From NCBI RefSeq assembly GCF_014109805.1, contig NZ_CP059400.1:4017645-4081644 (forward strand): a stretch of 64,000 nt of DNA, in the 5' to 3' direction. The notes under the pieces were generated by a model that was not told where the DNA came from, searched no databases, and saw only the letters and a list, made by a program, of their open reading frames with translations. This document shows positions 50,164-58,366 of the stretch, piece after piece. The position numbers were made by a program, and so were the translations under genes. Numbering within the stretch: the first letter of the stretch is position 1; each line of letters begins with the position of its first letter. Source of the stretch: Legionella sp. PC1000 (GTDB lineage: Bacteria > Pseudomonadota > Gammaproteobacteria > Legionellales > Legionellaceae).

Positions 50164-50248
50164 ATATTCACCTAAGTTTCACCGCGCGAATTATAAAGCA
50201 ACCCGCTTCAATAATCAACGCCATATTTTATATATCCAAGAATCTTTA

Positions 50249-50689
50249 TTACCAATGACCTGCGTTTGGCGCTGACACCCAAGGTTCCTGTATTGGCAAA
50301 GGCTCTCCCTTTTGTAGCAACTCTATAGAAATATTATCTGGAGAGCGTATAAATGCCATATATCCATCTCGTGGAGGCCTATTAATTACCACACCTGAAT
50401 CTCTCAATCGTTGGCATATCTCATAGATATTATCAACACGGTACGCTAAATGGCCAAAATTACGTCCTTCCTTATATTCTTCATGATCCCAGTTATAAGT
50501 GAGTTCAAGTAATGGTGCTTTAAGTTGTTTTGCTCGCTCCAGGTCATTAGGTGCTGCGAGGAATACCAGAGTAAAACGACCTTTTTGATTCTCCATGCGA
50601 TTAACTTCAAGCAATCCCAATTTCTTGCAATAAAAATCAAGTGATTCATCCAAATTGGATACTCGTACCATCGTATGTAAATAATTCAT
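50249..50689 (-). CDS. gloA: Lactoylglutathione lyase (glyoxalase I)
   Basis: This enzyme detoxifies methylglyoxal by isomerising its glutathione hemithioacetal. The 146-residue vicinal-oxygen-chelate protein shows the four metal ligands of the family: H5 in NYLHTMVRV, the Glu in LLELTYNWD, the His in FGHLAYRV and the Glu in ISIELLQKG. The GRNFGHLAY block is diagnostic. GGAG lies 8 bases before the ATG. It reads in the same direction as the ATP synthase operon just downstream. Confidence 0.93.
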   Translation of the reverse strand: MNYLHTMVRVSNLDESLDFYCKKLGLLEVNRMENQKGRFTLVFLAAPNDLERAKQLKAPLLELTYNWDHEEYKEGRNFGHLAYRVDNIYEICQRLRDSGVVINRPPRDGYMAFIRSPDNISIELLQKGEPLPIQEPWVSAPNAGHW

Positions 50690-51022
50690 GCATTTTCTCC
50701 CTGAGATTCATGTAGCTTTCAATCCTTCATTAAATGCATCCTGTTAAAAGGGGCAATCAATTGAGTTCAAAATGCATTGTATCATATCAAAAAGGAGACA
50801 ATGTCCGCTCAATTAAGCTTAATTTCAATTCAATATATACAGAAAGATCAATTTACTCTAATTATTATGACGCGCTGCACGTCAAAGTATCGTTGTACAG
50901 CCAATTGTTTTGGGCTGAAATCCCCATTATATCTGATTTTACCGTCTATAATTAAAGAGTGGAGCTTGTTATCGTAACTCGGGTAATAAGTAGTGTTTAT
51001 TAACCTCGCAAAAGGAAAAAAC
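50690..51022. other. Divergent intergenic region
   Basis: This 333-bp gap holds a possible small gene (50801-50977, listed separately) and a perfect TATAAT at 50947-50952 that could serve the gene at 51023. No other clear signal was seen. Confidence 0.4.
50801..50977 (+). CDS. Possible small protein, 58 residues
   Basis: An ATG with a near-perfect ribosome binding site (AAAGGAG, 3 bases from the ATG) opens a 58-codon frame. The product is hydrophobic at its ends (LSLISIQYI, PLYLILPSII) with four cysteine-proximal basic residues between. There is no recognisable family and codon use is unremarkable, so the strong ribosome binding site is the only support. It may be a chance frame. Confidence 0.25.
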   Translation: MSAQLSLISIQYIQKDQFTLIIMTRCTSKYRCTANCFGLKSPLYLILPSIIKEWSLLS

Positions 51023-51274
51023 ATGCCTGATAAGATCCAACATACTGCAGCCAGTCTGCAGCAAAAAATGCTCGCTCGTTATAGCGATGGGTTACATCAC
51101 AAACATAACAAACATCATCTAGGATATCGACAACACTGTAGATCCCACCCATGTAATCAAATTAATGGTTTAAATAAGGATGAAGAAGAAGGGTTAGCCG
51201 GCTCTACGGGATTGTTACGTCAATTTAAATTGAGGAAAATGCGTAAACGACCTGATAAAGGAAATTTCCACTAA
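51023..51274 (+). CDS. Small His/Lys-rich hypothetical protein
   Basis: This 83-residue protein starts at an ATG with AAAGGA 6-7 bases upstream; the frame is open 10 codons further without a signal. A central cluster HHKHNKHH followed by more His, Arg and two Cys suggests possible metal or nucleic-acid binding. The C-terminus is strongly basic (RQFKLRKMRKRPDKG). No signal peptide or TM. I do not recognise the family. A TATAAT box lies about 70 bases upstream and a hairpin follows immediately. Confidence 0.55.
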   Translation: MPDKIQHTAASLQQKMLARYSDGLHHKHNKHHLGYRQHCRSHPCNQINGLNKDEEEGLAGSTGLLRQFKLRKMRKRPDKGNFH

Positions 51275-51278
51275 AAAA

Positions 51279-51310
51279 CATACATCCTAAAAAAAGTGAT
51301 TGGATGTATG
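51279..51310. terminator. Hairpin between convergent genes
   Basis: CATACATCC and GGATGTATG form a perfect 9-bp stem with a 14-nt A-rich loop, four bases after the stop codon of the His-rich protein gene. GTTTTG follows on the rightward strand. Confidence 0.5.
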
Positions 51311-51343
51311 GTTTTGATTGAGCAATCGCTTTTTTTAGGATCA

Positions 51344-51928
51344 TCATCCCACGGAATTATCCTGATACGTAAAATACTTAAGAATTTTTACTACCCGCAC
51401 TACATCATTTGTTCTTCTTGCCATATTAATTACTTTTTCAGCTTGCTCTTGATGCACGTCGCCCATCAAATATACAATTCGGTCTGAAGTAACTATTTTG
51501 AATGCATTAGGATCAATAGAATCGTCAGCAAAAATTTGGCTGCGAATTTTAGTGGTTATCCAACTGTCTTGTACGGTATTAGACTCCGAAGAACTTACGT
51601 GGACTTGATTAAACAGACGTCTATAACCTCTTACTTTGGCTAAACGTCGGCTTAATTCCGTTTGCATTCCAACATTAGGAACATGTCCTGCTACTAAAAC
51701 ATCACCGTTAAACACCGCAATATCAATAACACTTTCAGAGTTTTTGAATGTGTTATCAACGGCTATCGCATTATTCACTTTAAGATATAAACTGTAATCA
51801 TCCAGTTTTTTATACACATTATGTCGATTGTAAACCATAGTGGCGCCTGTCCATAAGCTGCCCATACAGCCGGATAGGCACAGCAGAACAAAAGTAAGTA
51901 ATACCGCCAAACATCCTTGTTTTAACAT
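51344..51928 (-). CDS. BON-domain lipoprotein (DolP/YraP-like), copy 1
   Basis: This 194-residue outer-membrane-type lipoprotein has lipobox LSGC (C21) and two BON domains of about 70 residues each. The domains contain the usual VLVAGHVPN and RIVYLMGDVHQEQAEKV turns. E. coli DolP, the best-known member, binds anionic phospholipid at division sites and supports outer-membrane integrity. Copy 2 lies 5 bp upstream, and the pair follows diaA as dolP does in E. coli. Copy 1 has a weak ribosome binding site, so coupling to copy 2 is likely. Confidence 0.87.
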   Translation of the reverse strand: MLKQGCLAVLLTFVLLCLSGCMGSLWTGATMVYNRHNVYKKLDDYSLYLKVNNAIAVDNTFKNSESVIDIAVFNGDVLVAGHVPNVGMQTELSRRLAKVRGYRRLFNQVHVSSSESNTVQDSWITTKIRSQIFADDSIDPNAFKIVTSDRIVYLMGDVHQEQAEKVINMARRTNDVVRVVKILKYFTYQDNSVG

Positions 51929-51933
51929 GTTAT

Positions 51934-52500
51934 TTAGTGAATATACTGAAAAATTTTAACCACTTTGCTTACACCATTAACGCGCCGCGCGGCATCCACT
52001 GCAAGAGACGCTTGCTGGTCATTAACGATACCCATGAGATAAACTACTTTATTTTCCGTCACAATACGAATCGATCCAGACTCAAGTCCTTTTTTAGCCA
52101 ACAACATGCTGCGGACTTGACTGGTAATCCAACTGTCTTTAGAGCGTTCCGTAAGGGGTATGGGATAACCTACCGATATTTCATTATATACTCTATATAC
52201 ACCCGGAGTAGTTCGCGCGATTTTTTCCGCCAAATTACGTAACGAAGCGGTTGGTGTTTGACCTACAAGCAAGACAACCCGATTAAAGCTGGTTACAAGT
52301 ACCCGTGAGTCACTGAACTGGCGGTTGGTTACGATTGCTTTATGAATTAAATGAAATAATCGGGCATCTGCTTCCATAGTGATAATGCCACGTCGATCAT
52401 AGACCATTCCTGCAACGGCACCGGTTATTACAGCGGCAACACATCCTGTTAATAAGGTAGTTACTAAAAGAAAAACGATTGATTTTAATTTTAACCTCAT
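51934..52500 (-). CDS. BON-domain lipoprotein (DolP/YraP-like), copy 2
   Basis: This 188-residue lipoprotein has lipobox LTGC (C20), then AAVITGAVAGMVYDRR, a segment typical of DolP, and two BON domains (RVVLLVGQTP and KVVYLMGIVNDQQ turns). It is the better match to E. coli DolP by N-terminal sequence, so I take it as the orthologue and the next gene as a duplicate. It overlaps or abuts the end of diaA (3-bp gap), with GGGGT as a ribosome binding site inside the diaA 3' end. Confidence 0.9.
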   Translation of the reverse strand: MRLKLKSIVFLLVTTLLTGCVAAVITGAVAGMVYDRRGIITMEADARLFHLIHKAIVTNRQFSDSRVLVTSFNRVVLLVGQTPTASLRNLAEKIARTTPGVYRVYNEISVGYPIPLTERSKDSWITSQVRSMLLAKKGLESGSIRIVTENKVVYLMGIVNDQQASLAVDAARRVNGVSKVVKIFQYIH

Positions 52501-52503
52501 TTT

Positions 52504-53106
52504 TTACCCCAAAACCTGACCAAACAATGATTGGTCAATTAAATCACAAAAGCAATGTAAGATGAACAAATGCATTTCTCTTATTCGGGCAGAATTGTCT
52601 GAGGTAACACGAAGTTCAATATCTTCAGGTCCCAAATGATTCGCAAGAACACCTCCATCACGTCCACTTAAGGCTACAGTATCCATTCCGCGTTCGTTTG
52701 CTGCATGAAGTGCATGCAGCATGCTGTCTGAATTACCCGAAGTAGTTAACAAAAGCAGTACATCATTTTCTTGCCCTAAAGCCTGAATTTGCCGCGCAAA
52801 TACTTGACTATAATGATTATCATTTGCAGAAAAACTTAAACTGCTCGCATCAGTACTTAAATTAATTACAGGAAGAGAAGGTCTTTCTACTTCAAATTGG
52901 TTCAGCATGGCGCTCGCAAAATGCATGCAATTGGCGCTTGACCCCCCATTACCACACAATAATATCTTCCCATCGGCAAGCAAACAATTCACTAAACGTT
53001 GTCCAGCTTTGGCGATCATATCAGATAAAGAATCAGCAAGTGCTATCTTGGTTTCTATATTTACACCAATCAAATGTCTTACTCGTTCTTCCATTTGTAC
53101 CATCAT
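52504..53106 (-). CDS. diaA: SIS-domain replication initiator-associating protein
   Basis: DiaA binds DnaA and helps it assemble evenly timed at the origin. The 201-residue protein has the SIS fold with CGNGGSSANCMHFASAMLNQFE, ERPSLPVINL, and the C-terminal RIREMHLFILHCFCDLID, all close to E. coli DiaA and distinct from heptose isomerase GmhA. I chose the ATG with AGAGG 7 bases upstream; the frame extends 25 codons further without support. Position between yraN and the BON lipoproteins matches E. coli. Its partner dnaA is expected just beyond the right end of this window. Confidence 0.88.
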   Translation of the reverse strand: MMVQMEERVRHLIGVNIETKIALADSLSDMIAKAGQRLVNCLLADGKILLCGNGGSSANCMHFASAMLNQFEVERPSLPVINLSTDASSLSFSANDNHYSQVFARQIQALGQENDVLLLLTTSGNSDSMLHALHAANERGMDTVALSGRDGGVLANHLGPEDIELRVTSDNSARIREMHLFILHCFCDLIDQSLFGQVLG

Positions 53107-53289
53107 ATTAAAACCTCTACTTCTTAATTTTTTGTAGTTTACTGTTTTGGTAAAAAATTCCCGCGTTACACTTCGCCTCATACAATTAAATCAAGAAATC
53201 ACCTCTCCGCCTACGCCGCGGGACGTGGGATAAGGTTCGGATAATTAACTTAACGGCAGCGACGCCTCACTTTATCCAGATTACATCAA

Positions 53290-53643
53290 TCAATAATCTG
53301 TGCCAAACGCATCTTTCACCCAATTAATGGATGCTGATTTTCCATCAATACTTACCACATCAAAACGAAGTGCATCGTTATGATTTTGATGCTGGAGCAT
53401 ATAATGTGCAGCCGTTCTAAGTATTTTTTGTCTTTTTGCATAGGTAACACTCGCAATACCACCGCCAAATTGCATGGAAACTCGTGAACGAACTTCTATA
53501 AAAACAAGCTGTTCTTTATCACGCATAATTAAATCTATTTCACCCAGGCGACAGTTGTAATTTTTCATAATTAATTCAAGGCCTTGCTTTTGTAAATAGG
53601 CTAAAGCTTTTTCTTCAGCAATACGTCCTTTCTCATAGGTCAT
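53290..53643 (-). CDS. yraN: UPF0102 family protein YraN
   Basis: This 117-residue protein has a restriction-endonuclease-like fold with conserved G-E-I-D-L-I and VFIEVRSR motifs (the D...E-x-K-like nuclease core, here with R following V), plus the N-terminal KGRIAEEKALAYL. YraN is widespread; its role is not settled. The start is the ATG after the lpoA stop (the TTG before it is also in frame). Only three bases separate it from lpoA, indicating one transcript. Confidence 0.92.
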   Translation of the reverse strand: MTYEKGRIAEEKALAYLQKQGLELIMKNYNCRLGEIDLIMRDKEQLVFIEVRSRVSMQFGGGIASVTYAKRQKILRTAAHYMLQHQNHNDALRFDVVSIDGKSASINWVKDAFGTDY

Positions 53644-53646
53644 CAA

Positions 53647-55467
53647 TTACGCGGTCTCACCTAATGAATGTACAAGACCTTGTTTAAATTGTCCCCACTC
53701 CAAAACACGCGCAACGTGCTGAGACGGATTGAGATATAAAATACCCTCTCCAGTCTGCGATTGGTCTGCTGGGAATAACATCAATTGATTCAATTGCGTA
53801 GCCAAAGTATAACTATCGATTCCTAAAGCATACAATCGATTGTAGCTATTAAACTGTTCTGGCCAATTGCGTGTCCCCGCCTGATGCGCGAAGACCCAAG
53901 GAATATCACAAAAAATAATGCCATCAAGATCTTTATCTTTCAATGGATTAGCACTACCACCGTAGACACTTGCTGTAGCATATACTGGGACATCTCCTGC
54001 ATAATAGTAATTTAACAAAGGCATAATTTGCCGGGCTTTGGAGGGATAGGCCAGCAAAAATATCATGTCAAAATCTTGCCTGCGGCTAATAACTGGCTGG
54101 ATTTTTTGTCCTAATAATTCCCTTAATTTCTTTTCGCGTTGTTGGCTGTTGGTGATTTGCAGAAAATCTTTCATTTTTTTATTCAAATCATCATTAACAC
54201 CATATGAAAAAGTATCAACAACACGCCCGCCATTTTTTTGCCATTGTTGGGTAAATGCTTTGGTTATCTCTTTTCCCCAATCGTTTCCTGGTGCGATAAT
54301 TAATGCGCGACTATATCCTTTATTCTTTGCTCTGATTGCTACCTGCACTGCTTCATTTGTGGGTGAAAGTCCGAATAAATAGGAATTTTCCTGGATAACG
54401 CTATCAGCATCATTGAGCAACAGTGTAGGAACAGGATGGGATAGTGCCGCAACTGCAGCTACCTGCGATTTGGTTAGAGGTCCCACAATATACTCAGCAC
54501 CATCATTGATTGCATTTTGATACAAGGAGGCAACATCACCTTTATCGGTATCGTAGGTTTTCACCTGCATGGATGTTTCGCTGTTATTGCTCTTGTATGC
54601 GGCCATAAATCCATCCCGCACTGCCGTACCTGGTCCTTGCAATGCGCCGCTTAAGGGGAGCAATAGAGCTACTTGTTTTGGTTGAGCACGCATTTTATGC
54701 GCAATTGAATCCAGTGGATCAGGCAAAATATGATTTGCTGGGTGACTCCTGTACTGTGATTGCCATTGGTTTAGCGCAGCAAGTATAGCCTTTGGATTGT
54801 CGCGATACGTGCGTGAAATCAATACGAGCTGTACCCATCCTTGCAATACGGATTGATTCGCGGTTTGAGCAGCAAATGAATTTAATTCTGCTTGAGGTAT
54901 ATGAGTCAAAGTTAACCAAAGCGTACGACGATTATTGGCTTGACTTTCCTCATCAGTCAACAAAGTCTCAAGTTGAATACGCTCTTTAACCGATTCCAAT
55001 TGCTTACCTGTACCACGATAAGCTTGTGCTAAAAGTTCATGAAGCTGGATCTTTTGATAAGCGGACAATTCATTGCGCTCAGTAATACTGGCTAATTTGT
55101 TCAATGCAATTTGGGGTCGGTCGCGAATGAGATCACTTTGTGCCAATAAAAGACTCTTTTCATGCTTAAGTGCCGGTGTTAAGTCAGAAGTCTGTGCTAA
55201 AATAGCAGTACCTTGTCGCCATTGACCTTCTGAAATCAATCGGCCTGCAGCCCGAAGTAAGGATTGTTGTTTTTCGATGCCCTCTTGATTTTTAGCCTGT
55301 TCAAGGTAACTTCCAGTAGGCTTGGAATAAGGACTCGCTTTTTTTTTCTTCTCTACTTTTGGTGCAGGCGCTGGCGCAGCCATTTCTGGAGGATTCACCG
55401 CTGTAGTGCATTGGCAAAGAAAAAAAGTAGATGTCAGTAAAAAAAATACGCGAATTTTTATTAACAT
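53647..55467 (-). CDS. lpoA: Penicillin-binding protein activator LpoA
   Basis: LpoA is an outer-membrane lipoprotein that reaches through the periplasm to activate the peptidoglycan synthase PBP1A. The 606 residues have a signal peptide with lipobox LCQC (C20), a proline-rich linker, an N-terminal TPR-like helical domain (about 50-250) and a C-terminal periplasmic-binding-protein-like domain (about 260-600) with VALLLPLSGALQGPG and DGAEYIVGPLTKSQV. Length and order match E. coli YraM. It diverges from rsmI across 42 bp. Confidence 0.92.
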   Translation of the reverse strand: MLIKIRVFFLLTSTFFLCQCTTAVNPPEMAAPAPAPKVEKKKKASPYSKPTGSYLEQAKNQEGIEKQQSLLRAAGRLISEGQWRQGTAILAQTSDLTPALKHEKSLLLAQSDLIRDRPQIALNKLASITERNELSAYQKIQLHELLAQAYRGTGKQLESVKERIQLETLLTDEESQANNRRTLWLTLTHIPQAELNSFAAQTANQSVLQGWVQLVLISRTYRDNPKAILAALNQWQSQYRSHPANHILPDPLDSIAHKMRAQPKQVALLLPLSGALQGPGTAVRDGFMAAYKSNNSETSMQVKTYDTDKGDVASLYQNAINDGAEYIVGPLTKSQVAAVAALSHPVPTLLLNDADSVIQENSYLFGLSPTNEAVQVAIRAKNKGYSRALIIAPGNDWGKEITKAFTQQWQKNGGRVVDTFSYGVNDDLNKKMKDFLQITNSQQREKKLRELLGQKIQPVISRRQDFDMIFLLAYPSKARQIMPLLNYYYAGDVPVYATASVYGGSANPLKDKDLDGIIFCDIPWVFAHQAGTRNWPEQFNSYNRLYALGIDSYTLATQLNQLMLFPADQSQTGEGILYLNPSQHVARVLEWGQFKQGLVHSLGETA

Positions 55468-55509
55468 GTTTTTAAGAATTGAATGAGCAATAACGCAAGA
55501 GGATAAACC

Positions 55510-56367
55510 ATGACTAACTCACTAGCAACAGGCATAGGAACGCTTTATATTGTTGCGACTCCAATTGGAAACCGTGAGGACATTACATTTAGAGCATTAG
55601 AGGTGCTTAAGTCGGTTGATTTTATTTTAGCTGAAGATACACGTCATTCGGTGCAGCTATTAACTTCTTTAGGAATAAAGAATAATCTTGAATCCCTCCA
55701 TGCACATAATGAAAATGATAAAAGCAAACACATTGTTGAAGCGCTTTTAACCGGGAAATCAGGAGCATTAATCAGCGATGCGGGTACACCATTAATTAGC
55801 GATCCAGGTTTTTTATTAGTAAAATTAGCGCGTCAATACAACATTCCTGTTATCCCTGTTCCTGGAGCATGTGCATTAATTACAGCGCTTTGTGCGGCTG
55901 GAATTCCTTGTGATTCTTTTCTGTTTTTAGGATTTCTCCCGGCAAAACAGCAGGCACGAAAAAGCAAATTGGATACCCTCCGTACAGAACCCCATACTTT
56001 AATTTTTTATGAATCGACGCACCGTATTCTTGAATGCCTTGATGATATTGGGGAACTCTATGGTCAAACATGTGAGATTGTTCTGGCAAAAGAATTAACC
56101 AAAACCTTCGAACGCTTTATTACAGGTACTTTGCTTGAGGTCAAAAACTGGCTTTTAGCAGAGCCAGCACATGTAAAAGGAGAGTTTGTGCTGCTTATTC
56201 CTCCGCGCCCAACAGTTCCTGAACCAGATGCTCATGAAAAACTACTTACAGTATTATTGGATGAGCTTCCGCTTAAACAGGCGGTAGCCATTGCATGCAA
56301 GCTAAGCAGCGGAAGTAAAAATGAATTGTATGAAAAAGCATTAGCAATAAAAAATAAATCAACGTAG
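55510..56367 (+). CDS. rsmI: 16S rRNA (cytidine1402-2'-O)-methyltransferase
   Basis: RsmI methylates the ribose of C1402 in the ribosomal P site. The 285-residue tetrapyrrole-methylase-fold protein shows GTLYIVATPIGNREDITFRA, AEDTRHS, LISDAGTPLISDPG and VIPVPGACALITAL, which are diagnostic. AGAGGA lies 7 bases before the ATG. It is divergent from lpoA, as yraL is from yraM in E. coli. Confidence 0.95.
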   Translation: MTNSLATGIGTLYIVATPIGNREDITFRALEVLKSVDFILAEDTRHSVQLLTSLGIKNNLESLHAHNENDKSKHIVEALLTGKSGALISDAGTPLISDPGFLLVKLARQYNIPVIPVPGACALITALCAAGIPCDSFLFLGFLPAKQQARKSKLDTLRTEPHTLIFYESTHRILECLDDIGELYGQTCEIVLAKELTKTFERFITGTLLEVKNWLLAEPAHVKGEFVLLIPPRPTVPEPDAHEKLLTVLLDELPLKQAVAIACKLSSGSKNELYEKALAIKNKST

Positions 56368-56425
56368 TCTGGTCTGGGAAGAATCTCAGCAGATTAATTT
56401 GAGCTATGAACTTTTTGATGGAGGG

Positions 56426-56445
56426 ATCCCTGCCTTCGCAGGGAT
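56426..56445. repeat. Short intergenic palindrome
   Basis: ATCCCTGC and GCAGGGAT flank a CTTC loop 58 bases after the rsmI stop. It has the form of small dispersed hairpins common in gammaproteobacteria and may help end rsmI transcripts. Confidence 0.5.
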
Positions 56446-56480
56446 GACAGAATACGGGAGAAGGGCAGCGTATACAAAAT

Positions 56481-56506
56481 TGAGCATTATGACAATATAA
56501 TGCTCA
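56481..56506 (-). terminator. Terminator of the leftward membrane-protein gene
   Basis: A perfect 10-bp stem (TGAGCATTAT / ATAATGCTCA) with a 6-nt loop; read leftward it is followed by ATTTTG. It begins 37 bases past the stop of the 554-residue gene. Confidence 0.55.
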
Positions 56507-56542
56507 AAACAGGAAGTTCCCTTCGTCGTCAACGACAACCAA

Positions 56543-58207
56543 TTAAAAACAACCACATCCTAGTAACTCTTCATCTACATCTACATTTTCGCCAGAATGA
56601 ATCAGTCTCGCTTTTTCATCTTCAAGAATATCCTCTTCTTTAGGACTTTCCAAAGCTAACCTATCTGCTTCTTTTTTACTGTTATGCTGATCGTATGCAT
56701 GATAAATTTCATAACCTATAAACAATACAGTTAAAGCGATTGCTGCAGGCCAACATACTGCATAAGTAGCAATTAAAAGAGTGGGAATGACTGTATTTTT
56801 TATCATAGTAAAAACAAAATCATTATACGCAGCGTCATACTCCTTAAGTGCAGCTGTATAATCTTCTTTTCCTTTGGCATGTTCCAAACGTAAACTTTTT
56901 TCCTGATACTTCGCATAAGCATCCGAAGAGAGATACATTGCAACAGCAACAGTACATACAAAGAAACACACAACCGGTATTCCTGGCCCGGTAAGCATTA
57001 ATGAAGCTGAGAAACCAAGCATCAATAATGCTGCTGCTGCCGCGTTAAAATAAAACGTTGCTTCTTTTGTGCGCCAATTAATTTCCAGCTCTATAATTTG
57101 CTTTTCAAGCATTTCTATATGCATTTCTCGTTCTTTTTGAGACAAATGGGTAAATAATGCTTTATTGCGGTAATCCTCTATTTCCTGGTCATATTGCGCT
57201 TTCTTAGCCAGATACTCCCGTTTTGCCAAATAACATTTATATAAAGTCATACAAACGTCAAACCCTAAAAATGCAGCCGTAATCACTCCAGCTGTAGGAT
57301 CGGGTATGTGAGTGATATGATTAAAATTAGTTAAGAAATTAACAGTGGCCCACACTAAGTCATTGGCAAAATTACAGTGGCGTTTGTATAGTTCGAATTT
57401 AAAACGCTCTAGAGCTGTAGTTTTATCCTTTTTCTCCTCATCGGTAGGAAAAAAAGTATGCTGAACCAAATAACCAGCATCGATGGCAAAACGAATTAAA
57501 AAGAGACCTACGCTAAAATAATTAAGCACCCCATTAGGCGCTTTAAGTCGCTCAATTATTTTATCAGCATCTGTATGCGTACCTAAAATTTTATCCAGCT
57601 TTTCAAGAAATTGCGTCTCCTTTGCTAGAGCAAAACCTGAAACCATAGTTAACCGACAAAAAACCCAGTATACGCGGCATAAATTAGCATAAGCCACATA
57701 ATCCCGAATTTGCGAAAGGTGAGCTGGCGAGGTAAACAAATTACGAAAACTTTTAATGAAATAGTCCCTTAACGAGTTTATAAACTCTTCTTCATCTTTT
57801 TGTTTTTCTTTTTCTTTCACTAAATGCTTTTTAATTTTTTCCTTTAATTGGGTATATTCGTCTTCTTTACTTGTTCTTCCATATTTTTTTATAAATGATG
57901 CCTCTGAAAATCTATTTTTATGTGCATATGACTTATGAAAAGTTTCCAAAAGCGTAGCGCAATAGTAACAGTACTCCCAAAATGCTTTATATTTTTCATC
58001 ATCTTCATCTTTTTGTTTTTCTAATACAGCAAATAGATTAAGGAATTCAGTTTCAAGATCTTTTTGATTTTTTAATAGGAAGGTATAGCTAACTTGACCT
58101 GCTCGACCGTCAATATCCTCAGGGGTGTTTAGCTCCTTATTGCGAAGTTGCATGAAGAACTGGTTCTTATCCTCAACAAAAGTCTTATCTAATTCTGAAT
58201 AAGCCAT
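56543..58207 (-). CDS. Multi-membrane effector-like protein ending in CGCF
   Basis: This protein has 554 residues from an ATG with GAAGGGGG about 6 bases upstream. The frame is open 43 codons further, but a promoter-like pair and a CpxR-type repeat lie inside that extension, so the shorter form is preferred. The N-terminal ~180 residues are charged and helical. Hydrophobic segments lie at about 220-240, 305-325, 395-440 and 480-515, with coiled-coil-like charged stretches between. The C-terminus is acidic and ends LLGCGCF, giving a cysteine four residues from the end and another two from the end. I recognise no family. Secreted-effector status is inferred from style and candidate CpxR control. 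Confidence 0.65.
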   Translation of the reverse strand: MAYSELDKTFVEDKNQFFMQLRNKELNTPEDIDGRAGQVSYTFLLKNQKDLETEFLNLFAVLEKQKDEDDEKYKAFWEYCYYCATLLETFHKSYAHKNRFSEASFIKKYGRTSKEDEYTQLKEKIKKHLVKEKEKQKDEEEFINSLRDYFIKSFRNLFTSPAHLSQIRDYVAYANLCRVYWVFCRLTMVSGFALAKETQFLEKLDKILGTHTDADKIIERLKAPNGVLNYFSVGLFLIRFAIDAGYLVQHTFFPTDEEKKDKTTALERFKFELYKRHCNFANDLVWATVNFLTNFNHITHIPDPTAGVITAAFLGFDVCMTLYKCYLAKREYLAKKAQYDQEIEDYRNKALFTHLSQKEREMHIEMLEKQIIELEINWRTKEATFYFNAAAAALLMLGFSASLMLTGPGIPVVCFFVCTVAVAMYLSSDAYAKYQEKSLRLEHAKGKEDYTAALKEYDAAYNDFVFTMIKNTVIPTLLIATYAVCWPAAIALTVLFIGYEIYHAYDQHNSKKEADRLALESPKEEDILEDEKARLIHSGENVDVDEELLGCGCF

Positions 58208-58220
58208 GACAACCCCCTTC

Positions 58221-58236
58221 TTTACAAAAAATTTAC
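58221..58236 (-). promoter_or_regulatory. CpxR-type direct repeat
   Basis: Read leftward, GTAAA-TTTTTT-GTAAA: two perfect CpxR half-sites with a 6-bp spacer (11-bp period). It lies between the putative -10 element and the ribosome binding site of the 554-residue gene. CpxR is known to regulate icm/dot and effector genes in Legionella. Confidence 0.45.
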
Positions 58237-58255
58237 AGAGTGTTTTTATATGTAC

Positions 58256-58282
58256 ATTATCATTTGCCTTGAATTTTGACAA
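58256..58282 (-). promoter_or_regulatory. Putative sigma-70 promoter
   Basis: Read leftward, TTGTCA and GATAAT are separated by 15 bases, 49 bases upstream of the chosen start of the 554-residue gene. The spacer is two bases shorter than ideal. Confidence 0.35.
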
Positions 58283-58366
58283 GAAATTTTTGTATGTTTT
58301 TTTAACATAATGTTTCAAAACGGTAAAGAAATGCATTAAGTTGTTACATAAAGAAAAAGTAATGAC

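Noticed and set aside
50734..50955. A 73-codon rightward frame between gloA and the His-rich gene
   Set aside because: There is no ribosome binding site at its ATG, and it competes with a frame in the same place (50801-50977) that has a much better one.
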